A stretch of DNA of 64,000 bases from Rhynchopus euleeides (Eukaryota > Euglenozoa > Diplonemea > Diplonemida > Diplonemidae). The position numbers and the translations under genes were made by a program. The notes under the pieces are model-generated. The model saw nothing but the letters and a program-made list of their open reading frames with translations, was not told the origin of the DNA and did no database searches. This document shows positions 1-10,533 of the stretch, piece by piece. The DNA is taken from contig OY723290.1 of the NCBI GenBank assembly GCA_963210315.1, forward strand, positions 1,550,001 to 1,614,000. Direction: 5' to 3'. Position 1 is the first letter of the stretch. Each line of letters opens with the position of its first letter.

Positions 1-745
1 ACTAAACGACCCTGTTCGCCATTGCCGCGTGGCATCAGCTCTCTCTCTCTCTCTCTCCATCCCATCACTTGCTGGCGTGTTCTCTCTGTTGCTTCCTCTG
101 CCGCCTCCCCCCCCCCCCCCCCCCATATCAGAATTTTCTTATTTTACGTTTCGACGCGACAACCAAGTTTTTTAAACTTCATCCCCGTCCGCTCGCCACA
201 CTCTCTCTCCACTACGTCGTCATGAAGGCCCACCCGCGTGCTTCTTTTTCGGCGGACAGGCCAAGGACCGCACCCCTGTATCGACAATCCCCTCCTGCTT
301 GCTGGATGGTTTGCCGTGTATCGATCCGGCAAATCCCACCTCTATCAAATCCACGGGTTTCTGGCAACGGGTTTGCGTGCCGGGGGGGGGGGGTGTCCGA
401 GCCATGATCGTTTCGGTGTGGATACAGCAGTATCGAGTTTTCGTCATCAGTCACACCATCATCAGGGGTTTTTTTTTGGGTGGAGGGGTGGGTGTTTACT
501 TTTCTCTTCTTTTTGTCTGGGGCCACCCCTCCACCCGCACATCAGTTGCCTTCAGCTGGAGACGGAAAAAAAACCCATCATGTGAGAACAGCCACAACCC
601 CCTCCCCCTGCCGCATCGCTGCCCCAACGTTTCCCCCATCTCACTGCCCCCTGTGTTGTCCTGGCGTTGCAATGCGAGCTGCCACCGCCACCACCCCCAG
701 ACACCCCACCCTCCCCCTGGCAGCAGCGCAGTACACGATACACAG
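1..745. other. Non-coding leader region with CT and poly-C tracts
   Basis: The stretch holds a CT microsatellite near 41-58, a C tract near 107-124, a G tract near 381-391 and pyrimidine-rich DNA up to the first gene. An open frame runs upstream from 299 into the first gene, but that part is low complexity and is probably untranslated. A pyrimidine-rich run ending in CAG near 715-729 could be the leader acceptor of the first gene. I see no other gene here. Confidence 0.5.
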
Positions 746-3166
746 ATGCCTGCCGCACGCAGGCGGAAGAGGATCTGCGAGGACACCAGCAGCGAAGATG
801 AGGAGGCCCAAGAGCTGACACCCAAGAAGGCACGCGAGGAGACTCAGGAGCCGCACTCAACGGAGACCGCAGTGACCCGGCGGAGGCGGCGGCGCCTTAT
901 GCCCAAGGAGTCCATGCCGATGGACGACGATGATGACATGGTCACAGTGGTGCCGCAGAGGCCCATCACCTTCCAGCCGACAGAGGCCTTGTCGCCCGGG
1001 CAGCTGCCGCGCCCCCCACGCACGTCGGCTCCACCTGACAGGAAGCGTCTTCTCAATCAGAAGCGTGATGAGCTGAAGGCGTTGCTCGCCCCTCAGCACG
1101 CGTCGCGGCAGGAGCAGATCCACGCATCGCTGCTGGCCCTCGAGCAGACGAAGCGTGCCGCCACCCCCAACAAGGGGGGCGTCGCGGCGCCTGCGGAGTC
1201 GCCGGCGTCGTCTGTCGGGCCCATCGCCCCCCTGCCCCCGCAGATCGCTGAGGGCAACACCGCGCGCAAGTCGGGCATGCTGCTGCAGGGCACAGAGGTA
1301 TGCATGGGAGATGGGAGGGCGCTGTGTTCTGATTGTGGTGTCAGCTTGGCCTCCCTACCACCGCCCCAACAGGAGAGGCGCAGCAGGCCCAAGCCCACCG
1401 GAGGGGTTGACGTGTTCATCTGGGATGACGCCGCCTCCGGCGCGTCGCCCCCGACAGCCCCCTCTGAGGTGCCTCAGACGCCCTCGCAGTGCGGCGTCGC
1501 GGCAGCGGCGACACCTGCCGCCCCCACCACCGCCTCGGGCTTCGGCCCCCTTGTGACGCCGCAGGGCCAGGGCACTGCGACGGCTGCCCTGGCGGGTATG
1601 CGCAGCAGCCCCGCCGTGCCGCACCCCGGCTCCGCCTCCCCGGCGGATGGGACAGCAGACGGTACTGCGGACAGCGGCTACGACGACGTCCTGATCATGA
1701 CGGAGGACGTCACAGGCGACCCCCCTGTGGTGAGCCCTGCCGAGCCGCACACCCCTGCCCCTGCCAGCCCTGCGCAGGACGCACGCATGAGCATCACGCC
1801 TGTGAGGCAGCAGGCAGCGCCGCCTCCCTCCCCAGCTGCCACACCGCAGGGCGACAACGCCGCCACCGCCACCACCACCACCACCACCACCACCACCCCT
1901 ATCCGTGGCACCCCCAGCCCGCAGCAGCAGCAGCAAGTCATGGAGGAGGTTGCTCCACCCTCCGACCCCGCCTCCGCCATGGAGGTGGCAGCAGCGGTGG
2001 CGGTGACGGAGGAGGAGGAGCAGGAGGAGGAGGCAGAGGGTGCGGAAGCCCCCCACGGCGCGGATGCGGCGGTGCGCCCCTCTGTCCCGGATGCCTTGAG
2101 CGAGCGGAGCCCGGCCCGCAGCTGCGGCAGCGCCGCCGCTGCGGGGTCATCCCCCCCACAGCAGCAGCAGCAGCAGCAGCAGCACGACAGCCCATCCGCC
2201 ACCGCTGCTGCGGAGGGCGAAGCCGAAGCGGCTGACGCCGCCGTGTCGCCCCCGCCCTCCCCCTGCGGGGGCAGCGGTGACGGCATGGAGTGCGACGCAC
2301 CGGCTGGCGCCGAAGGCGCCCCCGACACGCCTATGGGTGTTGCGGAGGCAGCACCTCAGCAGCAGCAGCAGCAGCAGTCCCCTGCCCTGCCGGAGCAGGA
2401 GGAGGGTGGCGATGCCCCGGCAGGCGGCAGCCTGGGCGAGGAGGTGTCTGTGCTGGGGGAGCAGCAGGCGGAGCAGCCGCGCTCCCCGTGGGGCACGCCG
2501 CAGGGCGGGGGCGGGGAGGAGGGGTGGCTGTTCCGGGGCAGCAGTGCGGAGGCCAACCCGCGGGCTGCGGATGCTGTCCCGCGGCGGTCGTGCGTCTCAG
2601 ATTTGTCGGGCGTGTCGGATGCATTCGGCGACGCCAGCCCGCAGCTCCTCCCCCCCAACTGGCAGGGCAAGGCGGTGACGCCGAAGGCACCTCCGGTGTT
2701 GGGTGGCCCTGCCGGGGGTGGGGGTGCTGCGGTGGAGCTGCCGACCCCTCATAGCGACGCGTCCACGCCTGGCGATAGGAAGCGGAAGCAGCCCTGCCGG
2801 TTCACACCCGAGACGCTGGTGCTGCTGGCAGGCGGTGCGGCGGAGCATGAGGAGGCTGAGTGCACGGTGGAGGCTCTGCAGGCGCGTCTCGAGCGCCTGA
2901 GGGCAGGCAGTGGTGAGTCTGCGTCGCGGGAGTCGTCGCGGCAGACGCTGCAGCGCCTGTCGCGCGAGGACCGCCGCCTGGCCTCCGTCGAGGAGGTGCT
3001 GCACAAGCGGCGGCGCGTCATCCGGGAGACGATCGGGCGCATCGAGGCGGCGGATGCGGCGGAGCCTGTGCCGCCCCCCTCGCCGGCCATGTCGACACCC
3101 TCGCGCTCCGCATGGCTGCCCATGTCGTTCGTCTCACGCTGGTTCAGCCCCAGGCCCTCCGAATGA
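746..3166 (+). CDS. Disordered Gln/Pro/Ala-rich hypothetical protein, probably nuclear
   Basis: I do not recognise the family. The model has two exons, 746-1297 and 1373-3166, giving 781 residues. The ATG at 746 is preferred over one at 299 because the upstream frame is low complexity, while from 746 the protein opens with basic clusters (RRRKR, later six Arg in a row) and an acidic DDDDD run. The 75-nt intron (GTATGC to CAACAG) has no stop and keeps frame, so an unspliced reading would add 25 residues unlike their surroundings. The middle is Pro/Ala/Thr-rich with polyGln and polyThr runs from CAG and ACC repeats. The last 120 residues are predicted helical, with heptad-like Leu/Arg/Glu spacing (AECTVEALQARLERLRAG), then a Ser/Pro tail. 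Basic clusters suggest nuclear location, by inference only. An AATAAA lies 336 nt past the stop. Confidence 0.6.
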   Translation: MPAARRRKRICEDTSSEDEEAQELTPKKAREETQEPHSTETAVTRRRRRRLMPKESMPMDDDDDMVTVVPQRPITFQPTEALSPGQLPRPPRTSAPPDRKRLLNQKRDELKALLAPQHASRQEQIHASLLALEQTKRAATPNKGGVAAPAESPASSVGPIAPLPPQIAEGNTARKSGMLLQGTEVCMGDGRALCSDCGVSLASLPPPQQERRSRPKPTGGVDVFIWDDAASGASPPTAPSEVPQTPSQCGVAAAATPAAPTTASGFGPLVTPQGQGTATAALAGMRSSPAVPHPGSASPADGTADGTADSGYDDVLIMTEDVTGDPPVVSPAEPHTPAPASPAQDARMSITPVRQQAAPPPSPAATPQGDNAATATTTTTTTTTPIRGTPSPQQQQQVMEEVAPPSDPASAMEVAAAVAVTEEEEQEEEAEGAEAPHGADAAVRPSVPDALSERSPARSCGSAAAAGSSPPQQQQQQQQHDSPSATAAAEGEAEAADAAVSPPPSPCGGSGDGMECDAPAGAEGAPDTPMGVAEAAPQQQQQQQSPALPEQEEGGDAPAGGSLGEEVSVLGEQQAEQPRSPWGTPQGGGGEEGWLFRGSSAEANPRAADAVPRRSCVSDLSGVSDAFGDASPQLLPPNWQGKAVTPKAPPVLGGPAGGGGAAVELPTPHSDASTPGDRKRKQPCRFTPETLVLLAGGAAEHEEAECTVEALQARLERLRAGSGESASRESSRQTLQRLSREDRRLASVEEVLHKRRRVIRETIGRIEAADAAEPVPPPSPAMSTPSRSAWLPMSFVSRWFSPRPSE

Positions 3167-5123
3167 CGGCGGGTGAGTGGGTGGATGTGAGCGGGGCGGG
3201 TGGGGGGGAGAGGGGAGAATGGGTGGAGCTTGTGGTGAGGAGTCAGAATTATTCCCCCCCAGCAAAAGAGGGCCAAGAAGTGCCGAAGGCCAAAAATTGT
3301 TCAAATCGTTCGCATGTGTGTGAGGTCCGTGCAGGCACGGACGGCAGGCCCAATCGCGGTCTGAGGCACAACGTTTCTTCCGGGATCTTGCCTGGGTGTG
3401 GTGTGATGGTCGGCTCCTGTGTGCCGGCGTGTCTTGGTGCCGGTGTCGGGATCAATGGGGTTGGGCATTCCCCTGCTCCTGCGGTTCCCCCTCCCTGGCA
3501 CAATAAAACCCTTCATGTGTCTTTGTGTGTGTTCGTTTTATTTGTTCACCCGTGGTTTGGCGCACAAGCAACGCCTTATCTTTCTTCCCTTTGTGGGTGC
3601 AGATACAGAGAGAGATAGAGTGAGGTGGGCGTGGTGGGTGTGAACTTCGGGGCATTCCTGCGTGTGGCACCCCCGCCTCCACCTCACAACACCGGGCAAA
3701 AAATAGAGGGTGCTGTGGATGCGAAAATCATACATAACACACAATGCGCCGGAATAAGCGAGAAAAAGGTGCCTCGCTCCACAGCACACAACAGAAGGGG
3801 AGTTGCTCGCCACACTGCCAACCATCGTTCAACCCGTTCAAAAAAAATTTAGAAGACCGCGACAGAGTCAACCCAACCCACCCAGCCTGGCTCGACCTGA
3901 TGGTGGCGTATCAGACCCTGTTGCCTGTCCTGTCCCACCTTCCAGCTCCCGATCTTAGAGCATTGCCAGACACCGGGTTGGGCGGGTCGATCGTATTGCC
4001 TGATATATACACCGCCAGGATGTCGTGTTGGGAAATCCAAATGGCACAGCCTCAGCGGTGGCCAAGATGTTGCCTCTGTCACGGGGCAGGGTCACGGGTT
4101 TCTGTGTGTGTGCGTAGGGCCGGTCAGGCTTTTGGGGGATGGGGCAAAGAGGGAGTGAGCAGCTCTCACCCGCCCTCCCCCCCCAGCTCCTAACCTTTAT
4201 GTGAGAGAGAGAGAGAGTGTGTGTGTGTGTGTGTGTTTGGTGTTATAGATAGATTCCATCCCTCGTTATTTCCGTTTATCTCCTCCCCATCCCGCCCTGC
4301 CCCATCCCCCCCCGTCCCTTCCCAAAAAAAAAGCTTCACACGCTGCGCGCTCGACCTAGCCTCTCTTCACTCTGGTGCTTTTGGCACCTTTTTCACCCCA
4401 CTGAGAATACTTTTAGCCAGGTGCGGACAAAGAATCATCCGGCACACATATGCACCTTGCCCCCCTTTGCCCGAGCCAAAACGAAACCTCTTCTGGCTGT
4501 CTCAGGCGAGCTGAGCGATGCGATACTTGCTGCGGTACACCAGGGGGTTGTGCGGGAGGAGGTTGTGTGGGTGTGGACGTGGGGGCGGCGAGGGGGGCCG
4601 GGTTGCCAGAGGTACAAAATGCTCTATCAACCCAGCATGTGCCGTGGGTGTGCGTGCTCCGTGTGGGTTGCCGCCTCGCCGTGGGTGCGCCCGCCCCTTC
4701 TTCCCACCATCCCTCGCTTCCCCTCAAAACTCACGCCCTCCGGGGGCAAAGAATTCTCACTTCCCCCCCACCCCTGGACTTATCGGCCCACCCGAGGACT
4801 TATCCTCGGGGGTCCTGAGAACCACGTCGTGTGTGTCCCTTTGCCACATCGCAGGGTTGCATTTTTGTATGAAAAAATGGAAACGCTCGTGCCTACAGAG
4901 GACATTCCTGCTTGCTTTGGTAGCGGGCAGGCTGCACGTTTGAGGTGAGGTCTATCTTTTTCAAACAAAAAAATCTAGAAGTCACTCCTTCTGCTGGCCA
5001 CCGGGGGGGGAGTTTTCCCGCGATTTTCGGGGGTGACGGTGCCGAGAATCGACTGGGGTTCTGTTTTCCCTCCCGACCCATCTGGGCGATTCGCGGGACA
5101 TCTCCCCCACTGGCACAGCAAAT
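3167..5123. other. Intergenic region, no gene seen
   Basis: This is the 3' flank of the first gene followed by low-complexity DNA: a GT run near 4216-4237, several C tracts and A tracts. Open frames such as 4421-4948 have no recognisable domain and overlap others of equal length, so they are treated as chance. Confidence 0.5.
3502..3507 (+). promoter_or_regulatory. Candidate polyadenylation signal AATAAA
   Basis: AATAAA lies 336 nt after the stop of the first gene and is followed within about 12 nt by a TGTGT/TTTGTGTGTG stretch. That resembles the hexamer plus GT-rich downstream element of many eukaryotes. In a trans-splicing organism such signals are usually absent, so the match may be chance. 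Confidence 0.35.
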
Positions 5124-5939
5124 ATACCGTAAACGGAAAAAGGGTGGACCGTAAAAATGTTCCAAGTTCCCAAAAAAAGGCCAAACGTTCCATCTTTTTT
5201 ACGGTCCACCATTTATTGGGACTGAATATGGAAAAGACAATGCGATTTTCGCCCGCGGGCTGGTGGGTTGCGGGGCGCGGACTGCGGCCTCCACGCCGCA
5301 GACACCCACACGTAGGCCTCCCGACCTCCCAGCTTTGGACCCTCCCTCCACCACCGCAACCAACACCAGCAAGAGAAGCAAGTCCTCCCTGCGTGTGGAA
5401 AAGGCACGATCACCACCACTCACCTCGAGACTCACCCACCACCACACCTCGAGAAGTGTAGTACCATGCAAGGAGCATTCCGGTAGAAGTAAAAGTAGAA
5501 CCTGCTGCACGAGCCCACAAAAGCAGCCACAGTACGGCAGGGCGCGCAGACAGAAGCTGATACCACCGGGCTCCCTCCAGAGGTAAATTCGTGAATCAGT
5601 GCCCGAAAAATTCAGGGAAATCGTACTCCTTTAGTGTAGTACACCCTGCAGTAACTGTGGGAGAACAGTTCCCGGACGATGGTGAGCGCACACTCTGTGC
5701 TGAGGCCCTGTGGTGTTAATCCTGCAGCTTCAGTCGTACGATTTCCTTGGTTCCTTCGCGACTTCGTCGCGAAGGAACTCGTAAAAGAAACCGCCAAGTC
5801 CACTATCCCAACCGTAAAATAGGTGGACCGTAAAAATGTTCCAAGTTCCGGAAAAATCCCATTTGTTCCATCTTTTTTACGGTCCACCTATAGTACGGTT
5901 CACCTTTATTACGGTCCACAATATTTCCGTTTACGGTAT
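5124..5939. mobile_element. Non-autonomous TA-flanked inverted-repeat element (MITE-like)
   Basis: A perfect 13-bp terminal inverted repeat, CCGTAAACGGAAA, begins at 5127 and its complement ends at 5936. Both ends are flanked by TA (5125-5126 and 5937-5938), as expected for Tc1/mariner-type insertion. Near each end sits a module of about 65 bp built from TACGGTCCAC in inverted orientation around a TGTTCCAAGTTCC core (5146-5211 and 5822-5890). No transposase frame of meaningful size lies inside, so the element would move only with help in trans. A perfect 13-bp-stem hairpin is found inside it at 5750-5778. Confidence 0.65.
5750..5778. repeat. Perfect hairpin with TTC loop
   Basis: Two 13-nt arms (GTTCCTTCGCGAC and its complement) surround a TTC triloop inside the inverted-repeat element. 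Hairpins with the same loop recur at 14202, 14241, 35875 (complement GAA) and 45621. Confidence 0.7.
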
Positions 5940-6269
5940 GCAGAAGCGCCACACCTGTGCCATCTCGTGTCGGGAGAAAACCTGTGCAAAACAAAGGGAC
6001 CGCATGCTCCAACAGCGTGAAGCGGCAGCACCCCACCCCCACCCCACCCCATCCCATCCCTACATCTACACCTTTTCCTGATTCAGTCTTCCACTGCGGT
6101 GCACTGCGATCCTCCGTGCACCTCTCACACCCACACCGCACCCCCCCACCCCAACAGAGATCCGGGTGTGGACACACCACTACACAAGAGAGCGGCTGAG
6201 GAACAGGAGCCCTGTGCTTTGATTTTCTCCCTGTTCTCCCGAACCCCATCGACTCTATCCCCCACCCCG
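5940..6269. other. Upstream region of the NEDD8 E1 subunit gene
   Basis: This is C-rich DNA with CACCCCACCCC runs. A pyrimidine tract ending CCCCAACAG near 6148-6156 lies about 115 nt before the ATG and could be a leader acceptor. Confidence 0.35.
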
Positions 6270-8170
6270 ATGGAGCGCCTCGAGAAACCGTCGGAAAATG
6301 AGACCCGCTACGACCGGGGCATGCGCCTGTGGGGTGCCGAGGGGCAGAAGGCTCTCGAGGACTCCCACATCTGCCTGCTGGGCGCGTCCGCCGTCGGGAC
6401 TGAGGCTCTGAAGAACCTGGTGCTGCCTGGGGTGGGCCGCGTGACGGTGGTGGACGGGGGGGTCGTCAGCATGCGGGATCTGGGGCGGAACTTCTTCGTG
6501 ACGCAGGAGTCTGTGGGGCAGCCCCGCGCCGCCGTGGTTGCAGGGCTTCTGCTGGAGATGAACCCACGCAATGTCCGCGCCGACACTGTCCAGGCGGATC
6601 CTGAGAAACTCATCGAAGAGAAACCGCAGTTCTTCCGCGACGCAGGAGTTCACTGCGTCATCGCCTGTGGCATGCGCGAGGCAGCCATCGCAAAGATCGC
6701 CCAGATCTGCACATCACAGGGCGTGCACCTGGTTGCGCTGCACACCAACGGCATGCTCGGCATGGTCTCCCTGCAGGCGGCGGCAGAGCACTCTGTGGTG
6801 GAGGGGTATCCCGACACGGAGGTGGCGGACCTGCGTGTGACGAACCCTTTCCCCGAGCTGAAGGAGTACTTCAACTCGTTCAACCTGGAGGGCATCACGG
6901 ACACCCACGAGCACTCGCATGTGCCGTGGGTGGTGGTGGCGCACCAGGCGACGCTGCGGTGGCAGGCGGAGCAGCAGGGGAACAACGCGCTCCCCAGCGC
7001 GACATACCGCGACGCCTTGGTTGCGTGCCCCTTGGAGTATAAGCAGCGGAAGAGGGTGAAGGAGATCCTGCAGGGGATGCGGCGGTCCAAGCAGCTCGAG
7101 GGGGGTGCGGGGGAGGTGAAGGTTGAGGAGGAGAACTTCGCAGAGGCTGCGGATAACGTCAACACGTACCTCCCGCTGAAGGTGCCGGGTGCGCTGGCGA
7201 AGGTATGGCTGTGTAGAAGTTCTGTGGGAGGGTGGAATGGGGCGGGAGGTGGGCAGGGATGTAACACCGTGAAGTCACGCATCATGTCATATCATATCGC
7301 ATCGCATCACATCACAGCTCTTCGACAGCCCGAAGTGCGAAGACCCGCCTCTGGATGGAGACGTCTTCTGGGTGCTGCTGAAGGCGCTGCGTGCTTTCTA
7401 CCAGGTATGCAGCTGATTGGGACCGGCCCATCCCCCCAGACCCCACTCCCACTCCAACTGCCACCCCCCCCCCCCCCCTTTCTTACTCTCTGCAAACCCG
7501 CCTCACCCTTCTGCAGGAATTCGGTGTGTTGCCCCACAGCGGCACTATCCCCGACATGACCTCCACGACTGCCAACTACACGGCACTGCGGAACGTCTAC
7601 CGGGAGGAGGCGCTGCGGAACCGCGACTGGGTGAAGCGCCACGCCTCGCTGCTGCTGGAGCGGCAGGGGCAGGACACCGCACTGCTGAACGATGAGTACA
7701 TCGCGAAGTTCTGCCGCAACGCACGCAGCCTGCGTGTGGTGGCACACCCGCGCCTCTATGCTGACGATGGGCGCCCCGCCTACACCGACGCCACCCGGGC
7801 AGGGTGCCTGCTGCAGCAGATCAGGGAGGGTGTGGACGACGCGCGGTGGGTTGCCCTCCACTGGGCTTCGCAGAGCTTCCACGCGGAGACACACCGCCTG
7901 CCTGGGAGTGACGCTGCGAACCTCTCGCAGGATGCGCACGAGCTGGCCCGCCTGGCGAAGCAGATGTTCAGCGGCGACGACGCCTTCCCTGAGGAGTACG
8001 TCAAGGAGTGGGTGCGTGGCGCCTACGCAGAGCTGCACACAGTCGCAGCCGTGGTGGGGGGTGTCGCCTCACAGGAGGTGATCAAGCTCGTCACTCGGCA
8101 GCGCATCCCTGTGGACAACACGCTTGTGTATAACGGCGTCGTGAACAGCACCTCTGTGGTCCGGGCTTAG
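6270..8170 (+). CDS. NAE1: NEDD8-activating enzyme E1 regulatory subunit
   Basis: This is the non-catalytic half of the heterodimeric E1 that adenylates NEDD8 with UBA3 and starts cullin neddylation in the cytosol and nucleus. Three exons (6270-7202, 7318-7404, 7517-8170), with GTATGG/GTATGC donors and CACAG/TGCAG acceptors, give 557 residues; human NAE1 has about 534. Exon 1 starts with YDRGMRLWGAEGQKALE and then ICLLGASAVGTEALKNLVLP, the ThiF/E1 nucleotide-fold opening. As in known APPBP1/ULA1 proteins the Gly-rich loop is degenerate. VTVVDGG and DLGRNFFV follow in the expected order. The last exon ends with VVGGVASQEVIKLVTRQRIP and NTLVYNGV, the conserved C-terminal E1 signature. I see no catalytic Cys domain, as expected for this subunit. 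The short second exon is in frame and matches the family, which supports the splice sites. Confidence 0.9.
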
Positions 8171-9120
8171 GAAATGCAACCCATGGCGACCTTGCCCCAA
8201 GACACAGTTGGAACGAGCAGACCAGAGTGGGGGGCCAGAGAAAGCAAAGGGGGGGCGGAGCCGGAGGGAGGCGTACGTTGCGTTGTGCGTTGTGTTGGCG
8301 TGGTGGCCGCGCTTTGAGAGGTGGTTAGCGTTTGGTTGGTTGGCCGAACCACTCGCCAGAGAGATGGGTGTTGCGCAGCAACAGCAGGTGGGTGCATCTT
8401 CGGGGTGAGACCCTCCCCCAGCCCACCCCCTGCACGAATCTAGCCTCGTGTGGGGGGGTGTGGCGGCAGTGGAGGGGGTGTGTGGCAGGTCCGTGGGGGT
8501 GTGTGTGTGTGGGTCGGGACGAGACGGGAACAAACGGAATCTCTCGACTGGCCCCACTGTTTGTTCCCCCCGGCAGCACCGCCTACGGTGGCAAAACAAA
8601 AAAAAACGAAAAGGTGGGTGTGCAGATGGACACGCGCAGGCCAACCTGGTTACAAGGATACTGGCATATCTCGCATAGATGCACACAGCAACGTTCTCTT
8701 GAGCGGGGGTGGGATGGAGGAAGCCGTCACTTGCAACCGCCCCCCCGCAACCCCCTTCGGGTCTTCGGGGGTGGGGTTGCAGAGCCTCGCAGCGAGCCCC
8801 AACCTTCGAGGTGGAGCCCCATTGATCGAAGCGGGAGTGCCCCTGCTCCCCCTCCCCCCCCCCTCCCCCGCGTGTGGATTTTGAAGACCGTGGAACATTC
8901 ACTTCTGCATTCTAACTTCTCATCTCTACCTTATCCCCCCCTGCCCAAGCAAAAAAAATCTCTCTTTTGTACCCCCATTCTTCCACACTCCGCACCCCAC
9001 TCCCCATCCCACCACACTACCATCACTGCCTTGCCTTGCAGGCGCACGCGGCTGGGGGTACGGAGCACAGCTCCACCCCGCACACACCCCGCAGCCTTCT
9101 CCCAAAGCCCACCCGCCACC
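8171..9120. other. Intergenic region with likely leader acceptor for TRM6
   Basis: No gene is seen. The segment has GT-rich and C-rich tracts. A pyrimidine stretch ending TTGCCTTGCAG at 9041 precedes the next ATG by 79 nt with no intervening ATG, which fits a trans-splice acceptor. Confidence 0.45.
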
Positions 9121-10533
9121 ATGGCTGCGCCGCCTTCGGTGGACGATGGGCTGATCAAATCTGGGGACTGGGCTGTGGCCTACTTGAAAGACGACAGGCG
9201 CCTGATCCTGAAGGTGCAGGCAGGGGAGACCTTTAAGGCGGTGAAGCTGCCTGGGCGTGGCGAGGTGGACCTCGGGTCTGCTGTGGGCCTCCGGTGGAAT
9301 GAGCCGATTGGTTACGACCAGGAGACGCGGATGTTCTGCCCGCTTGCGGATGAGAATGAGGCTCAGAAGCAGCTCGTCGAGAAGATGGTGCGCACCACAG
9401 CTGGGGATGGGGACAACCGGAACCTGCTGGACCGCAACCATGCGCAGACCCTCACCAGCGAGGAGGTGATTGAGAAGAGGCAGGCTGCGAAGCAGGGCAT
9501 TGATGTGGTGGAGGCGCTGATCTCCGGAAGCAAGACCTTCTCCAACAAGACGAAGTTTTCGCAGGAGAAGTACATCACGAAGAAGTCGAAGAAGTACGAC
9601 TTCTCGATGCGCCTCCGCAAGCCCACCATCGACAGCGTCATCGAGGCTTACTCCAACAAGAAGCCTGACCGGATCCTCAACATTCGCGCCGACACCATCA
9701 GCCAGATGCTCTCCGTCGCCAACATTGCTGCCGGCAGCACAACGCTTGTCCTGGATGGCGTTGCAGGTCTTCTCACCGCCTCCACCGTGCTCCGCCAGGG
9801 TGGGGCCGGCCGTATCTACTGCGTCGGAGGCACAGCAGGCAAAGGGGTGCCCACCTCCCAGCAGTTTGAATGGCTGGGTGTGACAGACGAGGCTGCGCAG
9901 TCGCTCGTCAACTTCCACTTCCAGCGCGACTTTGCGGAGGAGCTGAGGGACGCGCCTGCAGTGCCCTTCCCTGTGGAGGACGATGTGACGGATGAGAGGC
10001 GGAGGGACTACCGGACGCAGCTCTGCGCGAAGAAGGTTGTGCACCACCTGAGGAGCGTGGGGGGTGCCGACAGCGTCATCATCGCATCGCAGCACGACCC
10101 GCGCGAGGCGTTTCTGCAGCTGCTCCCGCTGATGGGCGGGTCCTGCAGCTTCTGCATCTACAGCCGGTACATCGAGCCCCTGATTGAGCTCTCGCAGCAG
10201 CTCCGCTCCTCAACCATGGCGGTGAACGTTCAGCTCTCTGAGACGTGGTTCCGCGAATACCAGGTGCTGCCCAACCGGACCCACCCCACCGTCAACATGA
10301 ATGCGACGGGAGGTTTCATCCTGTCTGGCACGGTGGTGGAGAACGCGCACCCCCGGTCGTTCTGGTCTGTGACTGACTCATTCTCGCAGGAGCGGAATCG
10401 CACCGAGTCTGGTGTGGGCGCACCCGGGCCTCCCCGGAGGAGGGGCAAGGCGAAGCGTGGCGGCGACAACACCGGCGAGGTGGAGTACACCGAGTCCGAC
10501 TCGAAGCGCCAGCGGGTCGGGGAGGAGTCATAG
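9121..10533 (+). CDS. TRM6: tRNA (adenine58-N1)-methyltransferase non-catalytic subunit TRM6
   Basis: TRM6 (yeast Gcd10p) pairs with the catalytic TRM61 to make m1A58 in the T-loop of tRNAs, including initiator tRNA, in the nucleus. The gene is one uninterrupted 470-residue exon; human TRM6 has about 497 residues. The N-terminal part has the family pattern DWAVAYLKDDRRLILKVQAG. Near residues 110-160 come GDNRNLLDRNHAQTLTSEEV and SQEKYITKKSKKY, the family hallmark, followed by LRKPTIDSVIEAY. The C-terminal Rossmann half begins at about residue 178 with DRILNIRADTISQMLSVANI and GSTTLVLDGVAGLLTASTV. It lacks the methyl-donor-binding signature of TRM61, as expected. The last 40 residues are basic, Gly- and Arg-rich (RRRGKAKRGG, DSKRQRV), probably for tRNA contact or nuclear import. 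The start has a CCACCATGG context. Confidence 0.92.
   Translation: MAAPPSVDDGLIKSGDWAVAYLKDDRRLILKVQAGETFKAVKLPGRGEVDLGSAVGLRWNEPIGYDQETRMFCPLADENEAQKQLVEKMVRTTAGDGDNRNLLDRNHAQTLTSEEVIEKRQAAKQGIDVVEALISGSKTFSNKTKFSQEKYITKKSKKYDFSMRLRKPTIDSVIEAYSNKKPDRILNIRADTISQMLSVANIAAGSTTLVLDGVAGLLTASTVLRQGGAGRIYCVGGTAGKGVPTSQQFEWLGVTDEAAQSLVNFHFQRDFAEELRDAPAVPFPVEDDVTDERRRDYRTQLCAKKVVHHLRSVGGADSVIIASQHDPREAFLQLLPLMGGSCSFCIYSRYIEPLIELSQQLRSSTMAVNVQLSETWFREYQVLPNRTHPTVNMNATGGFILSGTVVENAHPRSFWSVTDSFSQERNRTESGVGAPGPPRRRGKAKRGGDNTGEVEYTESDSKRQRVGEES

Noticed and set aside
299-745. N-terminal extension of the first gene to the ATG at 299
   Set aside because: The extension translates homopolymers and pyrimidine tracts; the ATG at 746 follows pyrimidine-AG and begins the basic N-terminus.
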